64,000 nt of DNA from contig NW_023998415.1 in the NCBI RefSeq assembly GCF_014805625.2, positions 16,870,724-16,934,723 on the forward strand, read 5' to 3'. Of the stretch, positions 23,831 to 37,081 are shown in pieces. Both the position numbers and the translations under genes were made by a program. The first letter of the stretch is position 1. Every line of letters starts with the position of its first letter. The notes under the pieces were generated by a model that saw only the letters and a program-made list of their open reading frames with translations, was not told where the DNA came from and ran no database searches. The DNA comes from Glossina fuscipes. Lineage: Eukaryota; Arthropoda; Insecta; Diptera; Glossinidae.

Positions 23831-24002
23831 CTTTACATGTATAAATACATATATATATATATATATGATGCATAAGTGTACGTTAAATAACAATTCAGAC
23901 CAATGGCCAAATAACCAGATATATTATTGCATGTATGCAGTAATAACAACTGTATATGAAGTTGTGCGAACAATCATCTTTTTTTCATTTTTTTTTTTTT
24001 TT

Positions 24003-24113
24003 TATTATTTATTTATTTATTTTTTTTTGTTTATTTATTTATTTAGTTCTTTATTTTTATTTTTATTTTTTTTATTTATGTATTTATTTATTTATTTATT
24101 TATTTATTTTTTT
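24003..24113. repeat. TTTA/TTTT low-complexity array
   Basis: An uninterrupted T-rich tract of TTTA repeats mixed with poly-T and no coding capacity. Frames across it are composition artefacts. Confidence 0.85.
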
Positions 24114-24481
24114 TACTTAAGTGAAGTTAGACAAGTTACTATTAGCAATTGGAAAACTTGAAATTTCCACGTTTTGTGCTCCAAGAGATTCCAAATGCAT
24201 GTGTATGTTTAGTTGGAAATAAAAATTGAAAACAACTCAAAGAATTTCGCTGGAACGTAGTGCTATGCTGAACAGAAAAACTGGACTAACGAGAACAACA
24301 TACATACGTTTAAAATTTCACTAAAAAGTGAGAAGTCTTCATCAAATCGATACACATTGAGCTGCGCATTACCCTACGTTGCATTGATTTACGAATTGTG
24401 TTACGAATATTTCTCGTCCCATCATTTCATTAAATTCCATCTGTATCCTACATGGTCAATACATTATTTGCAATTCATTAA

Positions 24482-24512
24482 AAGAGAAAGAGAGAAAGAG
24501 AGAAAGAGAGAG
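24482..24512. repeat. Purine-only AAAGAG microsatellite
   Basis: Short run of GAAAGAGA units, followed at 24541 by a second purine-rich stretch with nine consecutive G. Confidence 0.8.
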
Positions 24513-25172
24513 AGCATCAGACAGAAAATGATGGGCGAAGGGGGGGGAAGGAGAAATGAAAACTGGGTTTAATGACTGATAGCGAAAAATTGATGTATTT
24601 TTCTTGAAATGATTTTTGATATTGATATATATATATATGCATTAAAATTTCATGTACATTTTTTTTATGTAATATTTTGATTGGCAAACAAGTTCATCAA
24701 GTTACTAAGTAAGTTTGTAAGGATTTTTAAACTGTTCATATTTACATACAGATCGTTAAGGGAAGATCAATTTAATGCTTACATAGTCTATTCAAAAAAA
24801 AAAAAAAAAAAAATCGATCACAAGAGTAAAAAATTAAGTAATTTCATTGCGACAATGCTTGGATATATTTAAATTGTAAATCTATTGTACCGCCTTGGTC
24901 GTGCTTCTGCTAATTTCACTTTATTCGATGGCGTCACTACCGATACCGAAATAAGAATTTGACTGAAGATACTTATAATTTGAATACAAGCTGATGGGCA
25001 AGTGGATTTGATTCGACTAACTAGATGAGATAAGCTCCTGAGCGATCGACATTAGGTGAATGAAATGGGTGTCGATGTGTCTTGTTTTTGATTTTAGGAT
25101 TTTCCAATGCATTAACGTATATCTTGAACAATAAGACGCATCTGCTTACATAGAATGAAATGAACTCAAATT

Positions 25173-25376
25173 TTGGGTGCGTCTTATGATCCGGCAGTAA
25201 CATTAAAACATTTTTTCAATAAATCGTCTCTAAATTTAATTTTCGAAAAGAGTGACAACAATAGTTTACATGAAAGTAATACGAATGATGACATTAACGA
25301 GACGAGTGTGCGTACCGAGAGTGAAGATGAACTGAATATTGTCGTACAGTATACGAATTATATTAAAAATAAATAA
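25173..25376 (+). other. Unrecognised acidic open frame
   Basis: A 67-codon open frame with an Asp/Glu/Ser-rich C-terminal half (NDDINETSVRTESEDELNIV), ending at a TAA. The upstream frame is broken. The acidic tail recalls the C-termini of pogo/Tigger-type transposases, but nothing diagnostic is present. It may be a transposon relic. Confidence 0.2.
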
Positions 25377-27100
25377 AAATTTTTATCCGTAAGGAACATT
25401 AAAATATATCTGAAGTGTTTATCTTATAGTTCGAAAAATACGGCATTTTAACCTTCAAATTTTTACATGAAATAAGCAAGAAGAGCCTTCTTCACCACTC
25501 GACAAGTTTTAATAGCGTTTTCAAATAAAAATTGTTTAAAACTGATTGATGAAATAAAGGTTTGCTTGTATTAGTTGGCAAAGTGCTTCGTCTGATTCCA
25601 ATTACGAGAAAGCAGAAATGAAACAAATTATGAGAGAACAAAGGCCTTAATAGTGACATGGAATGTTTCTGCTAAGATTTCATCTCGTGATATGAATTTG
25701 CTGACAGGAAATGCGTGTTCTTTGCTAGCACATGATTATCATAATTTTTAAAATTAAAGGGAAATGAATTGAATAAATGTTTATATCGCGGATGTAATCA
25801 CATTATATTCAAGGTCGGGGAGTTGAAAGATTATCCATCTTGCTTGTATGACTTAAAAGCACACTTCAAAAACCTTGTAACGTGTGCAGATTCTCAATTG
25901 GATCAGTATCCTGAATTAATGTACACGTTCTTCTCATTAGAAACTGTATTACTAAAGCTGCTCTAATCTTAAACTATCCTCTTCTGTCTTGAACACTTCT
26001 CAAGCTAAATCATTCCTGATTGTTTATGGCAAAAGTCGATTTTGTTAAAAAGAAAATTTCATTCCGATTTCATATACAAATGTCAGTAATTTAAATGTAG
26101 AAGTGTGTATGTGCTTGTGCGTGAAACCGGTAAAACTACTTGCTTCAAACGTTGAAGTTACGTCTACATGGGCGACCGTTTCATTAAACGATATGATATG
26201 AATTGTCTGGCTGTCTGTTTTAGTTGGATGACAATGTTTGCCCAAAAAAAAAAAAAAAAAAATTCGAATAATTTTTATTCTAATATAAGTGTCGGTATTT
26301 AAGTTTTTAAGTCGTTCACGTTTTTTTTTTTTTTTGGTTTTTTTTCTATGACCAGCCATTCGGAGAATGTGCGCTATACGTGCGGGAACGTGCGTGATTA
26401 GGGTTATAGGAGGAGTGAGGTGAAAAAAAAGAGTATTGTTTATAGTAGATATCAGGTACCGCAGGAAAGACCACTGCTAATAGGTTGTTTGAAAGGTGGG
26501 CAGTGCGGTTAAAAATCGACGAGTCGCCGTAGTGTGCTGTGCGTTATACAGGTAAGTCCAGGAGAATGCTGAGAAAGACATGTAGTCCTGTGGAAGAATT
26601 TGATTGGTGAACATAGCCCTTTTATCTCCTTTTGAATACTTGCACTGAATGAACCGGTAACCGTAAGCGCAAGACGTCATTGCCCAAGAGTATCTAGAGT
26701 TCTGAATGCATTTCCCTGCGTCTGCCCTGAGTACTTAAGCATTTCGCTATATGCGGTCGAAGACCGCCAAGTAATGCTACAAGGCTCCCGCCCCTGCCTA
26801 CAAGTTATAGCATACTTTTTACGGGTTATAGGCGGTGTAAATGGCACGGATATCGGGTGCAGTGAACTTGAGACGTTGAGGCTCATTTAAACTTTGAATT
26901 TAAAATTTTCATTTATTTCTTTCACTTCACTTTGAATTAATACTCAACAGTTCATTATATATTCAAAATTAACCCCTTTTGTTTCTTTAACAATACGTAC
27001 CGTAATGGGCATCACAGTCTCGCAGTCAGAGTAGAGGATTTCCCATAAGATGCATTTGGCATAAAGATGCATTGGGGCACCATGCATAACATTTTCGGAC

Positions 27101-27470
27101 TATATATAACCACCGCAGTATCGCATTTAATTCTTCGCTTCCTTGCTTTAGGTGTCAAAAAATGACGCACAGCTTAGACAGAACAGTAATGTGCTGTGCA
27201 GTATCTGTTGTAAACACTCGTCTGATCGTGAAAATGAAGGTAGCGTTTTCAAATTTGTTGTCGAGTGACACGACTATAGCATTGCATAAACTAAGATTAG
27301 CTCTACGACAATTTCTCAACGATGTTTTCACTCTTTGCTCTACACCCGATACAAATTTCCACATACATACTGCAAATATGGAACTGATCCGTCATGCTTT
27401 ACGGCTCATCGTCGTAGGATCGTGTACGAATTTTGAGGTTAAAAATGAATTTAAGAAGCACTGTAATTGA
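27101..27470 (+). other. Possible small gene: TATA-like box and 102-codon frame
   Basis: TATATATAA at 27101-27109 lies 53-60 bases before an ATG (27162) opening a 102-residue frame with mixed, non-repetitive composition (CCAVSVVNTRLIVKMKVAF). I do not recognise it and there is no conserved domain. In this AT-rich DNA both the box and the frame could be chance. Confidence 0.15.
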
Positions 27471-30238
27471 ACTCTGAAGATACATCTTGTTTACGAAATA
27501 AATACCAGTGTTAGAGAAACGTGTGCGTCTGTCCGCCTTACTTTTTGCTCTGATCGTAAGAAATTTTCCAAGGTTTTTTTGTCTCCGTATATTCAAGTCC
27601 ACGAAATGCAATTAAATGATTGCTTTAATGCTAGAAATGAAATGGGTGAAAGCGAGGGGGAAGAGTTACATAAGGAAAAAGAAAAAAACGCGATTGTGAG
27701 AATTGATTAAAAAAAACATTTCATTTTTTTAAGTTAAGTGCGGAGAATAGCCTTTAAATTTATATTTAAGTACGTGTGGTGTGCCGGTCAGGAAGGGTTC
27801 GCAATGAAGTAAATTTCAAATAAATAATGTAATCGTAGATAAGAGCACGTAGAAGTGATTAAGCATTGTGTGCATACGACAAGCCGTATAATATATGTAC
27901 GTTTGTTTGTTTGTTTATATATGCATAAATTTAATAAAAAGATAAAATTATATACGCACACTGGAATAATGCTTGGATACCATAAATAAGATGAACGCGA
28001 ATATCGTTCGCAAAATCGTCTCCATATCGACATTATGATAATATAGGGGAAATAATATGTGGAGGTTAACATATTGTTGTATGTTTTTATTTCTTTTTTA
28101 TTTTTTTTTATTTATTTTTTTTTTTTAAATATTATATCATTCATATGTGGGGAAGGAAGATAGGAGATGTGAGGTAAAGAGTGTGAACCGCACTGCGCAA
28201 ATCAATTAACAACAACGATTAGCATGAATAAACGAGAGATGACGTTTGCGGGCATTTGCTTTGTGCTAGGTCAGTTCTAAACAAGGCATACACACATAAA
28301 CAAACATATACTAGTGCATATTTGTGTATAAATATAAATACAAAAAAAAAGAAAAAAGAAAAAAAAAAACCAAATAAAAAAAAAAATAAATAAATAAATA
28401 TATAGTGGATATGCGTGTATGCATGCATGTACCATTATATTGAGGGAAATAAGAGTACAACGTATTTTTTTCAGTCTAACCCAGTTTTCTCTCTTTAAAA
28501 CACATACAACGACGTCAAAAGTACACCATCACGCATTAAATTGTATTCGCTCTTCTGTGAATTGTGATTTGTGGTAAATTTTTTTCTTAAAAAAAAAAAA
28601 AAAAAAACAAACAAACAAAAAAAAAAGGAAAAAAAAGCAGATGGCGCAGGGTGTAAGGTTATCATACTCCACACTTGTCATCTTTCGGGAAAGTTTGTTA
28701 AGACTACTTTTCGAATATAATAATCATTAAAAAGAAAAGAAACTGGTTATCGATTAATTAGATTCTCTTTTTTGACGCTTTAGTAATACATATATATGTA
28801 TATATGCATATATATGTAATATAACTTTCCTTGGTACGTGAAACAAAAAATGAACTTTTGTTTCTTTGCATGTTATAGGGTCATCCGTTTTGTGGCTGCG
28901 AAAGTAAACGTAAATAAAACACATTTCTGATTAAAATTTGGATGAAATTTTTTTTGCCAATACACTACTTAGACTTGGAATACATTCACAGTGCAGTATA
29001 TAGGAATGAATCCAGGATTACGTTTCATGCATGTTCATGTGATGAGGCTTACATCTGATGTACCTTAAGGACATTTACATGTGCAAAAATAAGTTTTAAT
29101 TCTAGTTAGTTGTAGGCTGAAAATGAAATATAACAAGTGAATGACGTGAACGATATGGATGATATGGGGCTTCAACATATGCATGATGCATGACAAAATC
29201 AATAGTTTATTGAGAGATTAGTTCAATAAGTGTGCGTGTAATTCCCGAAAATGCCTATAGGTGAGTTTGGCACCAAGTTCATGCGATATATGTCTATTGG
29301 ATTTTTTTTTGCTTTGAGGTTATGTTCGCACATTGGCTTTTTTCATGAAGATTATTCGTGTTATTGGTGAGATAAGAGTAGAGTGATGAGAAAAAGCGAG
29401 CAGAAAAGACTAGAAAAAGTGAAAACAGTTTTTTTTTGTTGCTGACCCTATGTATATGTTTTCATTGAAGTGTGCCTATTGAATATAAACATTTGAAATA
29501 AATTTAATTCAAATTTATACGATATCGTGTAACGATTGGTATCACGTTCGTAAAATCTTTATCGTATGATTTTATTTTCCTTAAACTGTGGATGGACGAT
29601 GACTTTTATATCAAATGATCAAAATTTGCAAATTATTACAGCTCGCGTAAAGGCTGCATGCATGACCAATGCCCCAAGAATACTATCCAGTACAATTACC
29701 AGCTAAGCAAACTTTGAGATTGAAAACGTTCCGAAAATAAATGAAGGAAAACGGGAGAGGATTGCATTTTTCTTATCTTTACATAAAGCAAAGTTGGAAA
29801 TATTTGACTGAAGAAAATGCAATTCGTTGAATAGTCATCAAACTAGATTCAATTAATTAATTGTCAATTGTGTTCTTGTGTTCTCCGAACGCTATAAAAT
29901 AAGTAAAATATTGCTTTCAAAATTAATGCTCAGTCACAAAAATGTATCAAGCGAGGTTATTAATTTTATGCATCTAGAAATCGTTTAATAAAATTCCATG
30001 TGTCGTTACATCAACATTATGCATGAGAGAAATGTATTTGGAAAAGTTTATGGAGGCAACTCATCACCTAATTCAAATATCTACGTTCTCAGGCGTATAA
30101 TTTCTTTTCATTCGCAACCTAGAAGCTTTTGCGAGGATGTATTTATGTTCTAATTCCCGTCCAGTCTCCTGTATGATGATCGCCTGGTTGACTGTTGCAT
30201 TGGATTGCATTTTACTGCGCGTGCGCACGCGTGTGCTA

Positions 30239-30263
30239 GTGTGTGTGTGTGTGTGTGTGTGTG
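30239..30263. repeat. GT dinucleotide microsatellite
   Basis: About twelve uninterrupted GT units following a GTGCGCACGCGTGTG stretch. Confidence 0.9.
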
Positions 30264-30720
30264 ATATCAATAGTGTATTGAAATCCAACCGTAAGGAAAG
30301 GTGATTTCGAAACTGGAATTTGTAAGTTGGGTCATCAAGATTTGGCAAACTGATCGCTTTCAATGTGTAGCCCAGTGAAGGTAAGTGAAATCGACATGTG
30401 ATAAAATCAGCAACGATTGTCGTTTTGCATATATTCACAATGTCATCTTTTAATATTAAACGATACGAAGTATAGTTAATTATCGTTTAAATAAAAGGAT
30501 TTTTTATACCAAAAGTCGTCAAGGTCGTGCATTTTTATTTCCTAGAATTTAAAGAAACACTTAGGATAAAAAAATTTACTTAATTGCAAAGATGTTTCCA
30601 TCTTACTTAGCGAACAGGCTACTTTATATTTACCTATGATCAATAAAAAAAAGTATTTGTCTCTGTGTGTGTGTGTGTGCTATTTTTTTGTTTTCATAAC
30701 TTATTTTGTGATAAATGGGA

Positions 30721-30737
30721 GGGGGGGGGGGGGGGGG
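30721..30737 (+). repeat. 17-base G homopolymer
   Basis: A run of 17 G after GGGA, in a window dominated by A/T homopolymers. It could fold into a G-quadruplex or be a sequencing-length artefact. Confidence 0.85.
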
Positions 30738-31760
30738 ACAGATTTTGTTCGTTGTTTTTTAAGAGGACAAGATTTATTAAAAATATGCATGATCTTCATT
30801 TTTAAAATATTTCTCTCCCGACTAACTGTTGCGAAATTATTTTTTTAATCATGCGTTAAACTTGCTTGCTTGTTCTTGCCTGCTTATTGAGAAAGTGATA
30901 ATGATTTGAAAACTTTAATTAGATTTATTCCTTTTCACTACACTTTCAGCGATAAGCAAAGTCGGCTCAAGAGTCCGCGGTAGAAAAGTTTCAAATTTAG
31001 ACTGTAACGGTCTGAATTCGACCGTCAATTTTTCTGTATCCGAAATCATTTATGTCGAGCTTCAGAGGTCGTGATAGACGTGAACTTTTCTCAGAGGGCG
31101 TTTATTGGGCCATACACAATAAATATATCTGGTTTCTCCAGTGCAGTTCACATCCCTAGCTTATAGCGATTGTCTAACTCTCTGGAGAGTGCCGATTACG
31201 AAAAATGAATCCGTTTGCCATCGGGCGCCGTAAGGTAAAGTTTATAACAGTCGCTCACGTTAAACAAAAGCGACATTTGTCAAGCACCGGAAATCACAAG
31301 AATTTTGATCAGAGACTACTACAGCTAAAAATGATAAAGAAATGGGAAATATCAGTGTGCATAACGGTTGAATTCGATGGTTTTGGTCTTCGTTCACATA
31401 AAATAACTGTTTTCTACTCAATATTATTGATTTATTTAGCGTACGCCGACGCTTAAAATTCCTCTTCGTCCAAATTCATCATATTTGTTGTTTATTTGGA
31501 GAAATCTACTGGCGAAGCCCATCAAACTCGTGCACACCAGACTTATGATGATGTTTGTCCATCCAAACCGCGGGCTTGCGGGACCGTTGAAGAAGGGGCA
31601 AATTGCCCATTTAATGATATCGCCATTTTGCACAAAAATATTATAAAATATAGTAGTAAGTGATTGCAACTAATTTGATTAATCTACGTTGTACCAATTT
31701 TCCGCAATAAATGCGTTTTTCAAGTGAAAAACTGATCAAAATTAATGCAAACACCTAATA

Positions 31761-32328
31761 TTAGTTTAGGGAAAAAGATAACCATTATTTTTTCGGTAGA
31801 TGGCTGCACTGATAGATTTCTCGTAAAGTATCGATCAAACAATTTCAGATTTATGCTCGTTGGAAAGGTGACATTTCGCAGTAAAAAATATTCTTTGGCT
31901 GTTTTTTGTTTGGTGCATTCAGTTGTGAGTTACGTGTCAAAAATGGAAGTGAACAAAGAGAAAATTCGGTACATTTTACAGTTTTTCTTCGACAAAGGCG
32001 AATATGCAAGCCAGGCGGCCAAAATTGTGAATGGTGTTTATGGTTCCGATACTGTAACAGCCAATTATGTGGAATTTTCGTTTCGTAGAATTTTTGATGT
32101 TAAAGATGCACCTCGCACAGGTAGGCCGGTCGTCGAAAATGTCGATAAAATCGGAGAAATGATCGAGGTTGACCGGCATGTTAGCAGTCGTAACATCGCC
32201 CAGGCAAAATGGCAACAAATCATACAACAAAACGGTGCATATTTGACCCAAATCGGACAATCCGAAGCATATTAAATAAAGTCCTGAAGTTCATATAAAA
32301 ATAATGGATTTCATTTTCCCCAAACTAA
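31761..32328 (+). mobile_element. Internally deleted mariner transposon (568 bp)
   Basis: Both ends are present. The left terminus begins TTAGTTTAGGGAAAAAG and the right terminus, read inverted, begins TTAGTTTGGGGAAAATG; similarity continues through CCATTATTTTT. TA dinucleotides flank both ends (31759-31760, 32329-32330), as expected for Tc1/mariner insertion. The internal frame (31940-32275) encodes the N-terminal helix-turn-helix region of a mariner transposase (KIRYILQFFFDKGEYASQAA, DAPRTGRPVVENVDKI), then jumps straight to the extreme C-terminus (KWQQIIQQNGAYLT). The catalytic DDD core, roughly two thirds of the usual ~345 residues, is missing, so the copy is non-autonomous. Confidence 0.93.
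31940..32275 (+). pseudogene. Truncated mariner transposase
   Basis: Starting at the methionine of MEVNKEKIRY, an open frame of about 111 codons keeps the DNA-binding part and the last ~18 residues of the transposase. A small deletion also affects the segment before IFDVKDAPRTGRP, where family members have a longer Phe/Arg-rich stretch. Without the catalytic Asp triad it cannot be an active transposase. It could still bind the ends as a repressor, but that is speculation. Confidence 0.88.
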
Positions 32329-32493
32329 TATATCCGTTATTTATATTTATCTTCTGTATATATTGATTGAATGATTCATCGATGAATTAATCCGTATACT
32401 GGATTCAAGTAGAAGCGGATAAAAAAAGTTTTCATCTATTATGCAAGTCCTATAAAAAAAGAAACATGCTTAATATATGCGAAGATTAATTCA

Positions 32494-32497
<4 letters not shown>

Positions 32498-32526
<29 letters not shown>

Positions 32527-32693
32527 TTCGCCAGAGAAATAAATTCTAAGACTAAACTCTTAAAAGCACTAGCATCTAAGGCTATCGGCTTTTATTATTA
32601 TTATTATTAAAAACTCTACCGCACTTGAGATTCGAACCCACGACCATTGACTTGCTAGTCGAGACTCTTGCCTACTCGGCCACTCAGGCGGAT
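32498..32693 (-). mobile_element. tRNA-derived SINE, copy 1
   Basis: On the minus strand the copy starts ATCCGCCTGAGTGGCCGAG, has a pol III A box (TGGCCGAGTAGGC) and, about 45 bases on, a B box (GGTTCGAATCT), then a unique body (AAAGCCGATAGCC, TTTCTCTGGCGAAATTAA) and an (AAT)n tail. It is flanked by a perfect 12-bp target-site duplication TTAATTCAATTA (32486-32497 and 32694-32705). The GGCCGAG head resembles class II (Ser/Leu) tRNAs. SINEs of this kind are mobilised by LINE reverse transcriptase. Confidence 0.9.
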
Positions 32694-35600
32694 TTAATTC
32701 AATTAATGTGAACCATGCTAGAGAAGATAATTATTTAAAATCGTATAATTATGAAATTTTAACTAATTTAATATCAAACGATTTGATTTACTCGCGAACA
32801 TAGTAATCTCAGCAAGGGTGAAAGTGAGGTATTGTGCTTACAATTGTTTAAAACGAATTGCGATAACCTACTTACATACATCGTTTAAGAATGCGGCCTT
32901 CCTTGTGTGTTATTGCTTTGCTTTATAAACATTTGATCGATTTATTATATCTAATGTGAGAAATTGAAGAAATCGTTATTGTTTATCTATAAGAAGAAGA
33001 AGAGTCTAACAAGAGTTTAATTTTTGCTTAATAGAAAATTTTAGAAAGCTAACCTAAAGCCCGGCAGTTATTCAATATAACCTTTAGGTTATGAAAGCAC
33101 AATAATTATACCGTTTGATTAAAGAAAGAAAAAACCGGCTTCATTTGGGTATAAAAAAAAAAAAAAAAAAAACAATCTGTTATTATTTTTGTTATTATAT
33201 TTCAAGTAAATATTAATTGAAGCATCGTATATTTAAGAATAGTACAAGTGTGCGGGCTAAATATATTCTCTTGTAGAATATATCATTAACTTTAATAGTC
33301 GCACAAATAGTTTTTGTTTTTCTCAAAAGGTGAAATACCGTCTTTTAATTGTCGACCAAAGACAACCTACGGTGGCGAGTATATCAAGCTTCCTTCGCGG
33401 ATGCCTGCAACACTCACATGTATTTATAATTTCAACATGTCCGTCTGTTCGTGTGAAGAGTGGGTGTTATTTATCTATTCAACCAATAGATTGAAATTTT
33501 TTATAATATCTAAGGGAATTTAATACACTCACGTGTTTTGCCTCAAGAACGAGCCATATCGAAAATGAATTAGATGGGAGCATTTTTACGATTCCCTTTC
33601 ATATAATGAATGCCTTATTTATATAAAGCCGTTGTGAGAAAGAAAAAAGTCCTTACATAATAGCAAAAATCTGGATCAGATCGATTAATGTTTGTATTTT
33701 GAACCTCTTCCCATATTATTCCCTTATGTTTTTGAATTTCACTCGCTCCAGGAATTCTCGTGAAAAGTAAATCTTACATGGCAGCAAAGTCCAATTTTTA
33801 GACATTTTTATGACAAAAATCGATGAATAATAGTGATAAGATCTTTGATAGGTAATCATTCACTTCCATTAAAGACTCGCATAAAAATTATGCCGTCACG
33901 TGGAAACGAATAACAAGTTTTGGTATTTTATCACAAAGGTAATATAAAAAATAAATTTTAGGTTAAGGTATTTAGGTTAGCGTTGTCCGATTGTAGTTGC
34001 GTTGTCATGTAAACTTGATTTTGTAAAGATTTGATTTAATAAAGATTGGGAACCGATGCACGTTGAAAGTACTTCGGAATGCATGGAATGATCACCAACG
34101 CATACACCTGTACGTCACAAATTAAACCGACGAACTAATGCATTCACTTTTGATAGTTAATGCATTTATCCACAAAAAGAAGCCAGTTACAGCAGCTACG
34201 GCATACATAATTACCGCTACTGCTGTTATGGTACTATAGATAGAGATATATGTACATATGTAGATGTGTAAATCTATGCTGTTAGTTAGTATTGAATCAT
34301 TAAATGTTGTTCGCTTGTTTGGTTGGTTGGTTGGTTGGTTGGTTGGTTAGTTGGTTGGTTGATGCACTTTACTTCATTGGTGTCTAACTGGTAATAGCCA
34401 TCTTGGCAATGCATTTCACTTTCATTATGATGCAGTTTTCCATTTGTGATATGTTTGCATATTTATTTTTACCATCACTGCCGTCTATAACTTTTGATTT
34501 TTAATTTCAGTTGCATTTGAATACATAATAACAACGATGAGGTTGCTTTGTTTTCAATTTCGATTTCGACTTTGATTTCAATTTTTTTTTTTTTTTGATA
34601 TCGTTAAGAGAATTGCATAGTTTTTGACTAAAAAAAGGAATCTCTCCGCTCGTAAATTTTACAAAAAAAAAAAAAAAAAAAATTCCTAGGAACAAATAAG
34701 AATATATGCGGGCTAAACAAACATAAACGGGGGCCAAAGCCCCAGAATGTTTATAATAATTTCAACGATTGCCTTGATTAAAACGCAAAAATGAATTGTC
34801 GCGGCCTCGATTAAATAATAAAGTAAACGATTTCGGAATATTAAATCCCTAGTTTCGGTAAAAAAAAAAATTCCCTTAAACTTTAAACTGCATATTGCTA
34901 GCAAAACACGATTGTTGCAAAAAAAAAAAAAATAAATAAAAAATAAAAAAAAAAAAAAAATAAATAAATAATATTATATTTTACGCTATACATAATCTAA
35001 GGATGGAAGAAGGAAAATTAAAGATGACACGCAAACGGAAGCAATTTCATGAAACATTATTAATGAGTCATATAATAAATGATTTTATTCAATTCATTTC
35101 TATTACGGAAACGTTTCAATAAGTTTCTCACATCGTAACATCATCATTAGTTATGTCGAGACTTTTTCATTTTTCGACATTCTAATCGTGTATCAATCAT
35201 TATTAGTGTCGATATGATTGCGTTTACATAAGATCGAAACCCTTTACTTTTGTATCTTAACTCATTAAGAGATTTATCACATACTTATCACACCTGTTCG
35301 AGCTAAACTATTTGACAGTTTGATTTGAAGTTCACGTGAACGAACAGATATTAACGATATTAACAATGTTAGTATCGTTCATGTGAATATCAGAAACTTT
35401 CATATACATATATTTATTTATTTATATAAATAAATATATTAGAAGTTCGTCTTCAAAATGAAAATATCGAGAGAAAAAAAATTAAAGTTATTGTTATATG
35501 AGAAAATTTTGCCAACATAAATTTTGCTGATTTTTTCTCTCCTCTCTTTCTCTGTCTCTCTCTGTCGCCTGAAATCATGAAAAAAAGAGAATAAAACATA

Positions 35601-35917
35601 ATTAGCCCGTGTCATGTCCACGCAACTAAAAATAGCAATTAACAAGCTAAGAACAATCGTGAAAGCAGTGACAATTGCGGCGGGAGCATTTTCGTCTTAT
35701 GCAACTTATATGTACGGAAATATATTGTTAAGACGATCTAGGGATGAAAAAAAAAATGAAATTTGCATTTTATATATTTATTATTCATTCTTCCTTAGTC
35801 TATTTATTTTGTATGTACGGATTTTGACAGTGTTTCAGGACTTTTTCATACATAAGAGATTCATGATCACATGAGGATGCTATTTCATTCATTCATTCAT
35901 CCATTCATTCATTCATT

Positions 35918-35965
<48 letters not shown>

Positions 35966-36804
35966 NNNNNNNNNNNNNNNNNNNNNNNNNNNNNNNNNNN
36001 NNNNNNNNNNNNNNNNNNNNNNNNNNNNNNNNNNNNNNNNNNNNNNNNNNNNNNNNNNNNNNNNNNNNNNNNNNNNNNNNNNNNNNNNNNNNNNNNNNNN
36101 NNNNNNNNNNNNNNNNNNNNNNNNNNNNNNNNNNNNNNNNNNNNNNNNNNNNNNNNNNNNNNNNNNNNNNNNNNNNNNNNNNNNNNNNNNNNNNNNNNNN
36201 NNNNNNNNNNNNNNNNNNNNNNNNNNNNNNNNNNNNNNNNNNNNNNNNNNNNNNNNNNNNNNNNNNNNNNNNNNNNNNNNNNNNNNNNNNNNNNNNNNNN
36301 NNNNNNNNNNNNNNNNNNNNNNNNNNNNNNNNNNNNNNNNNNNNNNNNNNNNNNNNNNNNNNNNNNNNNNNNNNNNNNNNNNNNNNNNNNNNNNNNNNNN
36401 NNNNNNNNNNNNNNNNNNNNNNNNNNNNNNNNNNNNNNNNNNNNNNNNNNNNNNNNNNNNNNNNNNNNNNNNNNNNNNNNNNNNNNNNNNNNNNNNNNNN
36501 NNNNNNNNNNNNNNNNNNNNNNNNNNNNNNNNNNNNNNNNNNNNNNNNNNNNNNNNNNNNNNNNNNNNNNNNNNNNNNNNNNNNNNNNNNNNNNNNNNNN
36601 NNNNNNNNNNNNNNNNNNNNNNNNNNNNNNNNNNNNNNNNNNNNNNNNNNNNNNNNNNNNNNNNNNNNNNNNNNNNNNNNNNNNNNNNNNNNNNNNNNNN
36701 NNNNNNNNNNNNNNNNNNNNNNNNNNNNNNNNNNNNNNNNNNNNNNNNNNNNNNNNNNNNNNNNNNNNNNNNNNNNNNNNNNNNNNNNNNNNNNNNNNNN
36801 NNNN
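35966..36804. other. Assembly gap (839 N)
   Basis: N run flanked on the left by about 46 A and on the right by about 34 bases of TA repeat. Frames crossing it have no meaning. Confidence 1.
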
Positions 36805-36847
<43 letters not shown>

Positions 36848-37048
36848 CCTTAATAAATGTATCCACAATTTGCACAACTTTCTTAGGTATTTATTTGCCA
36901 GCCCGTCAGTCTCTTGAAATAAAAGCAAAAACACTTGGTGGCCTAAGGTAAAAACAACAACAAAAACAAAAAATGAAAAGGAAAAATGAAAATAAAAAAC
37001 AAAAAATGTGACAATAATGTTTGAACCCACTACTGAGGAGTATATATA

Positions 37049-37081
<33 letters not shown>

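Larger units (their letters stand above)
22175..31758. other. Gene-poor region upstream of Oatp74D
   Basis: No conserved gene recognised. It contains TA microsatellites (22678-22706, 23152-23188), homopolymers, an ACAT array with a gap (23720-23830), a TTTA array (24003-24113), an AAAGAG repeat (24482-24512), a GT repeat (30239-30263) and a 17-base G run (30721-30737). 5' UTR exons of Oatp74D could lie here but cannot be identified by eye. Confidence 0.5.

Noticed and set aside
23468..24161. Frames of 135-215 codons rich in Ile/Tyr/His/Thr and Phe
   Set aside because: They are translations of ACAT, TA and TTTA microsatellites interrupted by N.
31205..31456. 83-codon plus-strand frame just left of the mariner
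   Set aside because: No recognisable motif, no start context or splice signals, and composition like the surroundings.
32590..32693. Possible tRNA gene on the minus strand
   Set aside because: A and B boxes are present but the acceptor stem does not pair, the sequence continues into a body with an (AAT)n tail, and target-site duplications flank it; it is a SINE.
35871..37030. Long open frames of 320-373 codons on both strands
   Set aside because: They run through the 839-N gap, so most residues are undetermined; the ends are poly-A and TA repeat.
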